A DNA stretch of 64,000 bases from Solirubrum puertoriconensis (lineage in GTDB: Bacteria; Bacteroidota; Bacteroidia; Cytophagales; Hymenobacteraceae), in the NCBI RefSeq assembly GCF_001483135.1, contig NZ_LNAL01000002.1, positions 11 to 64,010 of the forward strand, in the 5' to 3' direction. Made by a program: the position numbers and the translations under genes. Below are positions 54,510 through 63,412 of the stretch, in pieces. The notes below the pieces were generated by a model. The model was not told the origin of the DNA. It searched no databases and worked only from the letters and a program-made list of their open reading frames with translations. Each line of letters opens with the position of its first letter. The stretch's first letter is position 1.

Positions 54510-54977
54510 CTATCCCAGTAGTGGAACGGCCTGTTTAGCCCGCTCGATGGCCAGCTTCGGTAGCTCTAGGTTGCCGTCCTGATACTTGAAGTTGAAAGTC
54601 ATCTGATCTGCTTTCCAAGTGTCGCCCAAGCGCACCAGATGCAAGTGGTAAGTGCCTACCACTGTCCACACGCTACCGCCAATGGGCTGCGGCAGATAGT
54701 GCGTGGCCGTGCCGTAGCAGAACACAGTGGCTTCGTCGGCGCTGAGCTGCACGTCGAAATTGCCGAGCTGGTGGTGGGTGTGCTCGAAGCCGGGCAGTAT
54801 ACCCTGCCAGCTTTCTACGACTTGCGCGGGCGTGAGCGTAGCTGGTTCGCCACCGCTCATGGAGCTGTAATCGAGCAGTACTTCCGGCGCGAAAGCAGCT
54901 TGCACGCGATTCCAGTCGTGTTCATCGGCCCCGATAAAGATGTCCAGAGTGGTTGTGGTAACGGCGGCGGTACTCAT
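54510..54977 (-). CDS. SnoaL/NTF2-like protein 2
   Basis: 155 residues. TLDIFIGADEHDWNRVQAAFAPEVLLDYSS, then TVFCYGTATHYLPQPIGG and WTVVGTYHLHLVRLGDTWKADQMTFNFKYQDGN fit the SnoaL-like_4 type, with the DYSS and TATHY positions resembling scytalone dehydratase-like pockets. 43 bp upstream of SnoaL-like 1. Confidence 0.8.
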   Translation of the reverse strand: MSTAAVTTTTLDIFIGADEHDWNRVQAAFAPEVLLDYSSMSGGEPATLTPAQVVESWQGILPGFEHTHHQLGNFDVQLSADEATVFCYGTATHYLPQPIGGSVWTVVGTYHLHLVRLGDTWKADQMTFNFKYQDGNLELPKLAIERAKQAVPLLG

Positions 54978-55052
54978 AAGAGAAATGATTGACGGCTGGC
55001 TTTGGCAAAGTTTTGCAATTGGGGAAGGCAGCTTCCGCGGCGTTCGGGCCGG

Positions 55053-55994
55053 CTACGTCAACACCGCCTCGGGATGCAGCACGCGCTTATAGTGGTCGGT
55101 GATAATGCGAGCAGAGCGGTGCACGTAAGGTTCTTGGTCGTAGAACTGAGTATGCTCACCAGTGGTCCAGTGCAGGTCTTTCTCGGTGCTGCCCAGCTCC
55201 TCAAAGAAGCGCTTCACGTTCTGCGGCAGGGCCGAGCCGTCGGAATGCACCATCTGTACGGGTACTTTAATGGCCTTGGCTGGGGCTATGGCATCCATGG
55301 TCAGCCATTCGCGCCAGCTCAACACCGCAAATTGATTATGCCAGCTGGGCACGCGTCCCCGTTCGGGATTGGCGTAGTAGTCGATGGGGAAGAACATGGC
55401 CGCGCCGCTGCCTTCGGCAGGGTCGTAGGCGGCTACGTAGTCCATGTCACCAGTTTGCTCGTACTTGGCCTCGGCCTGCTCGGCGAACTTCAGCCGCTGC
55501 TCTACGCCTTCAGCACCGCCGTAGAAAAGGGGCGTAGTATCGGGGTGCTGCAACCAAGCGGCCACTGTGCCCACGGCTTTGATGCGGTCATCTTGCGCTG
55601 CTGCAAAAGCCACTACGCTGGCGCCAGCGCACACGCCCAAGATTCCAATCTGCTCCGGATCTATCACGCCCGCGAGCGTTTGGAGGAAGCTGACGGCGTG
55701 GTGCAGGTCGCGCACTTTGGCTAGGGTCGATTCCAGCTGCCGGGGCTCCCCGCCGCTTTCGCCGTAGAAGCGGAAGTCGAAGGCCAGCGAGGCTAGGCCC
55801 TGTTTCGCAAGTTCGCGGCCGTAGCGGTAGCCAATTTGTTCCTTTACCTGCGTCCAGGGGCCGCACACTACCACGGCCGCCAAGGGCGTACCCGGCTGGT
55901 ACACCGCGGGCAAAAACAAGGTTCCAATCAGCGTTTCGCCTTCGCTGCTGAAGCTGACGGCGTTCGGGCCGGGCTGGTAGTTAAGGATTTGCAT
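55053..55994 (-). CDS. Alpha/beta hydrolase with Cys nucleophile elbow
   Basis: 313 residues from MQILNYQPGPNAVSFSSEG. Alpha/beta fold: VVVCGPWTQVKEQIGYRYGREL, LAFDFRFYGESGG, then the elbow GILGVCAGASVVAF with Cys122 where most esterases have Ser, as in dienelactone hydrolases. The late His is likely in TTGEHTQFYDQEPYV. The COG1073 type is close. Substrate unknown. 75 bp before SnoaL-like 2. Confidence 0.82.
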   Translation of the reverse strand: MQILNYQPGPNAVSFSSEGETLIGTLFLPAVYQPGTPLAAVVVCGPWTQVKEQIGYRYGRELAKQGLASLAFDFRFYGESGGEPRQLESTLAKVRDLHHAVSFLQTLAGVIDPEQIGILGVCAGASVVAFAAAQDDRIKAVGTVAAWLQHPDTTPLFYGGAEGVEQRLKFAEQAEAKYEQTGDMDYVAAYDPAEGSGAAMFFPIDYYANPERGRVPSWHNQFAVLSWREWLTMDAIAPAKAIKVPVQMVHSDGSALPQNVKRFFEELGSTEKDLHWTTGEHTQFYDQEPYVHRSARIITDHYKRVLHPEAVLT

Positions 55995-56084
55995 GGGGCT
56001 GATGCGTTGCGTGAACGAACACTGCAAAGGAGCACCAATCAGCAGCTCGAGGGGTAACGAAAATCAACGCAGCTATGACCGGTT

Positions 56085-56987
56085 TCAACGCACCGCGTGC
56101 TGCCCGCGGAACTGCAGCGGCGTGTGACCGGTATGCTTCTTGAAAAAGCCCACAAAATGGGTCGGCTCGGAGAAATGCAGGCGGTACGCCACTTCTTTCA
56201 CGCTCAGTGTGGTACTGATCAATAAGCTCTTGGCCGAAGTCACGACGGCCTCTTGCACTAGCTGCGAGGCCGTTTTGCCGGTAATGCGCTTGGCTACGGT
56301 GTTCAGGTGGTTGGGGTGGATGCAGAGCTGCTCGGCGTAATACGACGGCGACCGGACGGCCTCGGAGCCGGCACTCTCGGCCAAGTTGCGCCCCAGCAGT
56401 TGCTGCAGGCGGGCAATGAGCTGCACGTCGGCGGCGCGGTTTTCCTGGGTGCGCGGCTCGGCCGGGTGCAGGCGGCTAAACTGCCGGCGCACGTGCAGCA
56501 GGAGCAGGTGCGCATACCCAACCAATAGAGCATGCTGATCGGCGTAATCGGCGTGGTATTCGGTCCAGAGCTGCCCAAAAAGTGCATCCAGAAATTGTGC
56601 TTCAGGCGTGGGCACGTGCAGCGGTTCGGTCCTGTCGAGGCATAGAAAAGGAAATTCGGTAAGCAGGTTGGGGCCGGTGGGCAGGCTGCGGGCAAATTCC
56701 TCATCGAACATTATGTACCAACCTTCCCAATCAGACTCAATGTCCCAACCGATAATTTGATAGGGCGTGTTAAAAAACATGTTGGCTTGCACTAGGCGAC
56801 CGTTTACCTGCCGGTTGCTGCCTTGCCAGCGTAGCGCAACTGCGTAGAAGGCGTGCCGAAACGGCGGCTGGTGCCGGTTGACGGTGCGCATGTTGTCGGC
56901 AAAACGCCGGATGTCAAAATGCTCGAACCGGGGCACCGGAATATTGATATGGCGGCAATAGCCGCTGAGCGTTGTGACGTGGTGCAT
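56085..56987 (-). CDS. AraC family regulator
   Basis: 300 residues. N-terminal cupin-like sensing part (PPFRHAFYAVALRWQGSNRQVNGRL, NTPYQIIGWDIESDWEGWYIMFDEE), C-terminal double HTH (YYAEQLCIHPNHLNTVAKRITGKTASQLVQEAV, then LSVKEVAYRLHFSEPTHFVGFFKKHTGHTPLQFR). First gene of the minus-strand set, so it probably controls the hydrolase and SnoaL genes as well as itself. Confidence 0.9.
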   Translation of the reverse strand: MHHVTTLSGYCRHINIPVPRFEHFDIRRFADNMRTVNRHQPPFRHAFYAVALRWQGSNRQVNGRLVQANMFFNTPYQIIGWDIESDWEGWYIMFDEEFARSLPTGPNLLTEFPFLCLDRTEPLHVPTPEAQFLDALFGQLWTEYHADYADQHALLVGYAHLLLLHVRRQFSRLHPAEPRTQENRAADVQLIARLQQLLGRNLAESAGSEAVRSPSYYAEQLCIHPNHLNTVAKRITGKTASQLVQEAVVTSAKSLLISTTLSVKEVAYRLHFSEPTHFVGFFKKHTGHTPLQFRGQHAVR

Positions 56988-57040
56988 GCTCCTGTAACCC
57001 GTTCGTCAGCAAAAAGCTTTGGGCGCGGCCCCTAAACGAT

Positions 57041-57071
57041 ACGCTCCCCGCCAGAGCGGCGGGGAGCGTGA
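57041..57071 (-). terminator. Terminator of the M16 peptidase pair
   Basis: Perfect stem ACGCTCCCCGCC with an AGAGC loop, downstream of the M16 genes on the minus strand. U-tract weak (ATCGTTT). Confidence 0.6.
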
Positions 57072-57098
57072 AACAAACAGCCGGAGCAGCCCGCCGGG

Positions 57099-58502
57099 CT
57101 ACAGTGCCTTCTTGCGCGTGGCCTGAAATTTCTTGATCTGCGGATCGATAACCTTTTTGTCGCCCACTACCACAATGGTCATCGACTCGGGCCGGATGTA
57201 CTTGCGTACGGTTTCGCTGACTTGCTGCGGCGTAACGGCGTAGGTGTTCTTCACCTGATCGGTGAGGTACGAATCAGGTAAGCCGTGCAGGTCGAGGAAG
57301 TTAAGCTGGTTGATGATGCCGCCGGGGTTGGAGTTGCGCAGGACGAACAAGCCGGCTTCGTAGTTCTGGATGCCTTTCAGCTCGTCTTCGCTGGGGGCTT
57401 GCTTCTGCAGCCGCTCAATCTCGTACACGATTTCCTTGAGCGAGTTGCCGGTTTCCTGAGTGGTTACGTCGGCGCTCTGGGCCCACTCGCCCGTGCGGTA
57501 CCGCGGCGAAATGTAGCTGTAGGGCGAGTAGGTATAGCCTTTATCCTCCCGAATGTTGCGCGTAACGCGCGAGCCAAACGAGCCGCCCAACAGCGAGTTG
57601 GTTACGCGCAGGCGTAGGTAGTCGGGGTTGGTAGGGTCGATAACCGGTAGGCCCATTATGATGGTTGATTGCGGCGCGCCGGGACGGTCTTGGGTCATGA
57701 TCTGGCCGCGCGTCACGGCCTTGGCCAGCGGGATACTTGGCGCCGGGCCTTGTTGCCACGGGCTGAACGCCTGGGTAATGGCCTTGCGCATGGCCGCGCC
57801 ATCGAACTTGCCGGCCACGTAGATGTTGCTGCGCTGCGCCCCGTACTGCGATTGGTAGAATGCCTGCACCTGCTCCAGCGTCATCGCGTCAATCTCGGCG
57901 TCGGTGGGGAGCGTGTTGCCGTAGGGGTGGTTGGGGTACATGGCCTTCAAAAACTTCTGCTGGGCCTGGGTGCTGGGCTGGGCGCGCATCAGGGCCACTT
58001 GCCGCTTAAAGTCAGTTTTGAGGCGCGGCAGTTCGGAGGCGGGCAAGGTGGGGTGCTGCACCATTTCGGCCAGCAGGTTTACCAGCTCCGGCCCAAACTC
58101 CGACAGCGACGAGGCCCAAATCATGGTTTGGTTTGGCCCGACGCTAACATCAAGCGAGCCGCCCATGCGGGCCACCTTTTCGGCCATTTCCTGCGCCGAC
58201 ATCGAGCGGGTGCCTTCGCGCAGCATGCGCCCGAGCAAATCGGCAATGCCCGTTTGGCCGGCCGGCTCGTGCACGTTGCCGGCCTGCACGGCCAGCGTAA
58301 CGGTTACTTTGGGCACGTTGCCGTAGGGCACCAGCGTGGCCTGCATGCCGTTGTCGAGCTTAAACTCTTCCTTGGCGGGCAGGGAAAAGTCTTTGGGCGT
58401 ACCGCCTTCGGGCGGGGTTTGCTTTTTGGGCTGCTCCTGCGCCTGCGCGTGCGTGGCCAACAGCAGGGCTGCACCGAGTAATCCTAGGTATAGTGATTTC
58501 AT
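57099..58502 (-). CDS. M16 peptidase homologue, inactive subunit
   Basis: 467 residues, signal peptide (MKSLYLGLLGAALLLATHAQAQ). Where active members have HxxEH, this one has DLLGR (88-92) in TGIADLLGRMLREGT, so it cannot bind zinc. The C-terminal half retains the substrate-clamp GGSFGSRVTRNIREDKGYTYSPYS. Together with the gene upstream it probably forms a heterodimer with one active and one inactive half, as in the bacterial and mitochondrial processing peptidases. Confidence 0.9.
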   Translation of the reverse strand: MKSLYLGLLGAALLLATHAQAQEQPKKQTPPEGGTPKDFSLPAKEEFKLDNGMQATLVPYGNVPKVTVTLAVQAGNVHEPAGQTGIADLLGRMLREGTRSMSAQEMAEKVARMGGSLDVSVGPNQTMIWASSLSEFGPELVNLLAEMVQHPTLPASELPRLKTDFKRQVALMRAQPSTQAQQKFLKAMYPNHPYGNTLPTDAEIDAMTLEQVQAFYQSQYGAQRSNIYVAGKFDGAAMRKAITQAFSPWQQGPAPSIPLAKAVTRGQIMTQDRPGAPQSTIIMGLPVIDPTNPDYLRLRVTNSLLGGSFGSRVTRNIREDKGYTYSPYSYISPRYRTGEWAQSADVTTQETGNSLKEIVYEIERLQKQAPSEDELKGIQNYEAGLFVLRNSNPGGIINQLNFLDLHGLPDSYLTDQVKNTYAVTPQQVSETVRKYIRPESMTIVVVGDKKVIDPQIKKFQATRKKAL

Positions 58503-58520
58503 GGGATGTTGAGGGGGTGT

Positions 58521-58634
58521 AGCGCGTTAGTAGCGCGGACTTTGTAGTCCGCGTCCTCCGCGCCGTTTGCACGTTCTCGTTTTAAGAAATGTATCTGCGG
58601 ACGCGGACTACAAAGTCCGCGCTACTGACGCGCT
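58521..58634. repeat. 36-bp inverted repeat between the M16 genes
   Basis: Arms 58521-58556 and 58599-58634 are inverted copies with one mismatch. Each arm also holds an inner hairpin (GCGGACT-TTGT-AGTCCGC). A 42-nt loop separates them. The block lies in the transcribed gap between two cistrons. Confidence 0.85.
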
Positions 58635-58645
58635 ATTGCCGGGCA

Positions 58646-60103
58646 TCAGCTTTTGGCCAGCGGGTTAATCAGCAGCACAGTGCGATTGGTGGGGCGCAGG
58701 TACTCCTGAGCGGTTTTCTGCATCAGCTCGGGCGTTACTTTCCGGAACTCCGCCTCCAGGGTATTGATGCGCGCGGGGTTGTTGTCGAACAAGGCAAACG
58801 AGGCCAGCATATCGGCGCGGCCGAAGCCATCGGAGCCGCCCACCTGGTCGTAGAAGCTGGAGCGCATTTTCACCACGGCCAAATCGAGCATGGCGGGCGT
58901 AACGCCGCCGGGGCGCATCAGCTTGCTGATTTCCTGATCGAGCACGGCCACTACGGAGTCGGCCTTCACGGTTTGATCGTGCGTGAGGTTGCCCATCCAG
59001 AGCATGGGCCCGGCGTAGTTGAACTGGTTGCCTAGGTAGTTGATGCCGCCGCCCACGTTGTCGGTGTAGCCGCGTTTCTGTACCATGGCTTGGTAGAGGC
59101 GGCTGTCGTTGCCCTGCAGCAGCAGCTGATCGAGCAGGATCATGGCGTAGTACTCGGGCGAGTTGCGCTCGGGCATGTGGTAGGCAAAGGCCAGGGCGGG
59201 CTTGTTGGCCAGCTTATCGTCTTTGGTAAAGCGCTGCTCCTTTTCCTGGCGCGGCTCTGCCAGGTCGACTTTCGGAGGCTGCGGGGTGCCGGGTATGGGC
59301 GCGAAGTACTGCTCAATCCAGCGCTTGGCCTGGTCGGGCTCGAAGTCGCCGACCACCACCAGCACCGCGTTGTTGGGGGCGTAATACGTTTTGAAGAACT
59401 TCTGCACGTCGTCGAGCGTGGCGGCGTCGAGGTCTTTCAGGTCGCCGTAGAAGTTGTGCGCGTTGTACCAGTTTTTGTTGGCGTACTGCGGCATATCGAG
59501 CCACGGAAAACCACCGTAGGGCTGGTTGAGCACGTTTACGCGCACTTCGTTTTTCACGACGCCCTGCTGGTTGGTGAGGTTGGCCTGCGTAATGGCCAGC
59601 CCGCGCATGCGGTCGGCTTCGGCCCACAGCATGGTTTCGAGCTTGTGGGCAGGCACCGTTTCGAAGTAGTTGGTGAAATCGAAGCGGGTGGAGCCGTTGA
59701 GCACGCCGCCGTTTTTCTGCACCAACTGAATAAACTCCATTTTGCCTAGGTTCTGCGAACCTTGAAACATCATGTGCTCGAACAGGTGCGCAAAGCCGGT
59801 GCGGTCTTTGGGCTCGTTGCGGAAGCCGATGTTGTAATACGCTGCTACCGTGGCAAGCGGCGCGGTTTTATCGGGCGACAGCACCACCTTCAGCCCGTTG
59901 GGCAAGGTGTAGTAGTCGACGGGGATTTGGTAGGCGGGCGCAGCCTCGGCGGCGGGTGTGGCCGTAGCCGTGGCGGGCGGCGCTGCTTGGGTAGCGGCGG
60001 AGGTGGTTTTTTGGCTGCACGAAGCGGAGGCCAAAGCCAGCAAGCCAGCTGCCCCCAGCACAAGCCAGGAAAGCGGAGTTTTGGCGGGTTGGTACATGGG
60101 CAC
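58646..60103 (-). CDS. M16 zinc peptidase, active subunit (lipoprotein)
   Basis: 485 residues. Lipobox LASASC (Cys29), Thr/Ala/Pro linker to residue 60, then the M16 domain. HLFEH at 106-110 in RTGFAHLFEHMMFQGS is the active zinc site; the second Glu follows about 75 residues later (QGVVKNEVRVNVLNQPYGG). The paired M16C-type domain ends near residue 470. Outer-envelope peptide clearance is the probable role. It precedes its inactive partner, with the repeat in between. Confidence 0.92.
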   Translation of the reverse strand: MPMYQPAKTPLSWLVLGAAGLLALASASCSQKTTSAATQAAPPATATATPAAEAAPAYQIPVDYYTLPNGLKVVLSPDKTAPLATVAAYYNIGFRNEPKDRTGFAHLFEHMMFQGSQNLGKMEFIQLVQKNGGVLNGSTRFDFTNYFETVPAHKLETMLWAEADRMRGLAITQANLTNQQGVVKNEVRVNVLNQPYGGFPWLDMPQYANKNWYNAHNFYGDLKDLDAATLDDVQKFFKTYYAPNNAVLVVVGDFEPDQAKRWIEQYFAPIPGTPQPPKVDLAEPRQEKEQRFTKDDKLANKPALAFAYHMPERNSPEYYAMILLDQLLLQGNDSRLYQAMVQKRGYTDNVGGGINYLGNQFNYAGPMLWMGNLTHDQTVKADSVVAVLDQEISKLMRPGGVTPAMLDLAVVKMRSSFYDQVGGSDGFGRADMLASFALFDNNPARINTLEAEFRKVTPELMQKTAQEYLRPTNRTVLLINPLAKS

Positions 60104-60229
60104 TACTTGGGGTTGAGAGATTGAGCACGAGGCCGTTAAGCTAAAAATATTTCAACTTAATCAAAGCTCCGCCCAGTACTAAGCTGACTTAATGAAGCCG
60201 CGTAGCACTCTGCCCTAGGTGCCCAGTCC

Positions 60230-61567
60230 TTATACCTCCACTTTGAGGGTGGCCGGCTGGCGGGTTATCTCAAACATTTCGCCGTGCGGCACCATGGTTA
60301 TCTGCCCGAATTCCTGAATCATTTGCTTGTAGGATTCACCCACCGGCCTGATGCGACGCTCTAGGTCGTAGAGGCCGCAGGGGTTTACGGTGCCGCGCTT
60401 TTCGGCCAGGGCAATGTCCCAGTCAACTTGGTCGGTAAGCGAGTACCACGTAAAGCCGAGCACGGGCACGCCGTCCTGGCGCATGCGCAGCACGTTCATC
60501 CACTGCTTCCAAAGCCAGCACTCGGCGTCTTCGGCCTTAAAGGTGTTGGTTTCGGTGTGCATTACGGGCTTGCGGTACCGGTCGTAGTAAGTGCGCGTCA
60601 TGTGGTACCAGCCCAGCACATCCTCGGCCTCGCACCAGCCGCCATCGGGCTTGATGATGCGCTCGTTGCGGCCATAATAGTCGTTGCCCATAATCTGGTG
60701 GCCGGGCGGCTCGCCGGCCATAAACCAGTCGAGCTCCTTGCGCGTGAGGCCGTTATCGAGGCAAAACAGCATCACCTCGGCATCGAGTTGGTGCGCGTAC
60801 AGCAAATCGAGCGACAAAAAGCGCAGCTTGTTGCTAAGGCGCACCCAGTCGCTTTCCACCACGCGCGCTTCGTGCAGAAACTCGGCCGACTCGCTCTGCA
60901 CAATTACCGCGTCGGGCCGGCGGTGCACAATTTGCTGCGTGGCCATGATGCTGGCGGCCACGGTGTGCTTCATGGCCGTTACAAACGAGCGGTCGTCCTT
61001 GAGCTGCTCGTTCCAGATGCCGTCGCGAGCCGAGGCGCGGGCCGTCACGTAGATTTCGTTGACGGGCGTGTAGTAGCGCACCCAAGGGTAGCGCTCGGCC
61101 ACGGCGGCGGCGTAGCGCGCAAAATGAACCGGTAGCTCGGGGTTCTGAAAATTGCCAACCCAATCGGGCACGCCAAAATGCAGCAAGTCCAGAATGGGCG
61201 TAATGCCCAGGCGCTTGATTTCGGCCATCACCTGATCGGCAAACTCCCAATCGTAGCGGTCGGGGCCTAGGTGAATTTTGTGGTACGGCAACCCGTAGCG
61301 CAACACCCGCAGGCCCAAGTCCTTCACCAACTGTAAATCCTGCTGCCAATAGTCGTAGTGGCGGCACTCGGCCAGCTGGTCGCGGCGGGTGCGGCCGTTA
61401 TCGATGGTGGGGTTTGAGCACTCGATGCCCGTGGCAAACATAAAGTTGCCAGGCGAACCGGTAGGCAACCCACGCCCATCGTGGCCGCCGGCGCCGCCGT
61501 ACTCGTCGCCGAGGTAAGTACCATCGCCGAACTCCTTGGTAATATGGTCGAGAAAATTGCTGGACAT
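60230..61567 (-). CDS. GH1-like family glycosidase
   Basis: 445 residues, TIM barrel. Acid/base Glu171 in YYTPVNEIYV and the nucleophile Glu339 in MHTETN are placed as in GH1. LRYGLPYHKIHLGPDRYDWEFAD and ITPILDLLHFGVPDWV are family features. The start MSSNFLDHITKEFGDGTYLGDEY has no signal peptide, so it is likely cytoplasmic. It may act on products of the GMC/subunit-3 pair upstream on the same strand. The gap 61568-61733 holds two CCTAGG. Confidence 0.8.
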   Translation of the reverse strand: MSSNFLDHITKEFGDGTYLGDEYGGAGGHDGRGLPTGSPGNFMFATGIECSNPTIDNGRTRRDQLAECRHYDYWQQDLQLVKDLGLRVLRYGLPYHKIHLGPDRYDWEFADQVMAEIKRLGITPILDLLHFGVPDWVGNFQNPELPVHFARYAAAVAERYPWVRYYTPVNEIYVTARASARDGIWNEQLKDDRSFVTAMKHTVAASIMATQQIVHRRPDAVIVQSESAEFLHEARVVESDWVRLSNKLRFLSLDLLYAHQLDAEVMLFCLDNGLTRKELDWFMAGEPPGHQIMGNDYYGRNERIIKPDGGWCEAEDVLGWYHMTRTYYDRYRKPVMHTETNTFKAEDAECWLWKQWMNVLRMRQDGVPVLGFTWYSLTDQVDWDIALAEKRGTVNPCGLYDLERRIRPVGESYKQMIQEFGQITMVPHGEMFEITRQPATLKVEV

Positions 61568-61733
61568 GCGAACGGTGTGGCGTTGGTTATCAGCTTGATA
61601 GAAGCACGGGCGGCTTGCTTTTGTTTGCGCATCCGGGCAAACAAAGCTGCCCTAGGTAGTTTGCGGCCCTGGCCACCTAGAGCACCGCGGCAGCGAGGCC
61701 AGTGCAAACTGCACGCGGCCCTAGGTAGCAAGG

Positions 61734-63410
61734 TTAGGCATCGAGGCGGCGCTGCTTTTCCAGAAACCGATCGGCAGTGCGCAGGCTCAGGGCCATGATG
61801 GTAAGGGCCGGGTTCACGCTTAAGGCACTCGGAAAGACACTGTTGTCGCAGATGTAGAGGTTGGGCACGTCGAAGGCGCGGCCATCAGCATCTACCACGG
61901 CATCGTCGCCGGAGCGGCCCATGCGGCAAGTGCCGATTACGTGCGCCGAACGCTGAAACGCCCATATATCCCGGGCACCGGCGGTTTCCCAAATTTGGCG
62001 CATGGTGCGCTCGGCGTGCTCAGAGAGGCGCAGCTCATTATCGTGGTAGCTGAAGTGCACCCGCGGTTTGGGCAGGCCGCGCGAGTCTTTTTCGGTGGCT
62101 AGCTCGAGGTAATTTTCGTCGTGCGGCAGGCACTCGCCCAATATGTTTATGCCGGCCACGTGGTTGTACTGGCGCATGTAGTCGTGCAGGGCGGCGCCCC
62201 ACAAGCCGCGGCCGCGCGCCACTTGGTTGGCAAACGTTACGGGCATTACGCCGATGCTTTGCAGCAGGTAGCCGCCGGCAAAGTTGGCATTGGCGGGTCG
62301 GTGCGTGTCTTCCGAAATCAGCGCGCCGGGTATGCCCTTGTACGGGCGCACTTCTTCCTCGAAAGTACCCCACACTTGCATTCCCGGGTGGGCCATAAAG
62401 TTGCGGCCTACGTGGCCGCTGCTCAGGGCTAGCTCATTGAGGAGCAGCAGCCGCGGCGTTTCGATAGCGCCGGCACACAAAAACAAGGCGCGGCAGCGCT
62501 GTTGCATTTGCTGGCCGTGCTGCTCGTACACCACGCCTGTTACGCGGCCTTGCGCGTCGCGCTCAATCTCGGTCACGAAGGCCTCGGCCCGTACCTCGGC
62601 GCCGTAGGCTTCGGCCAGCGGAATAAACGTAACATCCATGCTGGCTTTGGCACCAACCGAGCAACCGGCCTGGCAAAAGCCTCGGTTGGTACAGGCTTCG
62701 CGCCAACCTATGCCCTCCTGGTAGTAGCGCGCCGAAAGCGCCGCATTGGCCGCCGGCGAGGTACGAATACCCAACTGCTGACAAGCGCGCTGCATCAACT
62801 GCGCGGCACCATTTAGCGGCAGCGGACCTAGGGGGTAGCTCTGCCGGCGCGGCGGCCCCCACGGGTACGCCGCCGGCCCCGATATACCGAGCAGTTGCTC
62901 CAACTCATCGTAATAAGGCTCTAGGTCGGCGTAGCTCAGGGGCCAATCTTGGCCTATGCCGAACTCGGTGCGCAGGAGCAAATCGTCGGGTTGTGCGCGT
63001 GGGGTATAGGCCGTGTAGTGCAGCGTAGAGCCGCCCACGCCCGTGCCCGAGTTGTTGTTGCCAAACGAGGTGGGCGTGCGGCCGGCCGACAGGCGTTCGT
63101 CGTTCCAGAACAGAAATTCCTGCGCTTTTTCGTCGGTGGCAAAGTCGCGGCGCGCATCGTGGCGCGGGCCAGCCTCGAGGGCCACCACCTTTAGCCCGGC
63201 CATGGCTAGGCGCGCCAGCAGCGGGGCGCCGCCGGCGCCGGTACCAATCACCACGCAATCCACCTCGTCGAACTGCTCTGGCACAGGTTGCGGTTGCTCT
63301 TGCGGCGTAGCGGCCTGCTGCTCACCTAGGAGCTCTTGCAGCAGCGGGTCTTGTATTTCGGGCTTGATGGGGTTCAGCACTCCCTCCTCCAGCAGTTCTT
63401 CGTCGGGCAT
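61734..63410 (-). CDS. GMC family oxidoreductase
   Basis: 558 residues. FAD motif VDCVVIGTGAGGAPLLARLAMAGLKVVALEAGPR (about 50-83), SGTGVGGSTLHYTAY, TNRGFCQAGCSVGAKAS, and a C-terminal SAHVIGTCRMG (active His) and NPALTIMALSLRTAD. Resembles the large subunit of gluconate/sorbose-type dehydrogenases in Bacteroidota. It passes electrons to a partner through the subunit-3-like protein encoded 2 bp upstream. Substrate unknown. No twin-arginine signal is visible; export would need the partner. Confidence 0.9.
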   Translation of the reverse strand: MPDEELLEEGVLNPIKPEIQDPLLQELLGEQQAATPQEQPQPVPEQFDEVDCVVIGTGAGGAPLLARLAMAGLKVVALEAGPRHDARRDFATDEKAQEFLFWNDERLSAGRTPTSFGNNNSGTGVGGSTLHYTAYTPRAQPDDLLLRTEFGIGQDWPLSYADLEPYYDELEQLLGISGPAAYPWGPPRRQSYPLGPLPLNGAAQLMQRACQQLGIRTSPAANAALSARYYQEGIGWREACTNRGFCQAGCSVGAKASMDVTFIPLAEAYGAEVRAEAFVTEIERDAQGRVTGVVYEQHGQQMQQRCRALFLCAGAIETPRLLLLNELALSSGHVGRNFMAHPGMQVWGTFEEEVRPYKGIPGALISEDTHRPANANFAGGYLLQSIGVMPVTFANQVARGRGLWGAALHDYMRQYNHVAGINILGECLPHDENYLELATEKDSRGLPKPRVHFSYHDNELRLSEHAERTMRQIWETAGARDIWAFQRSAHVIGTCRMGRSGDDAVVDADGRAFDVPNLYICDNSVFPSALSVNPALTIMALSLRTADRFLEKQRRLDA

Positions 63411-63412
63411 GG

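Noticed and set aside
57099-58502. Possible sequencing error in the zinc motif of the second M16 protein
   Set aside because: The frame is intact and inactive partners are a known feature of paired M16 proteases, so the loss is most likely real.
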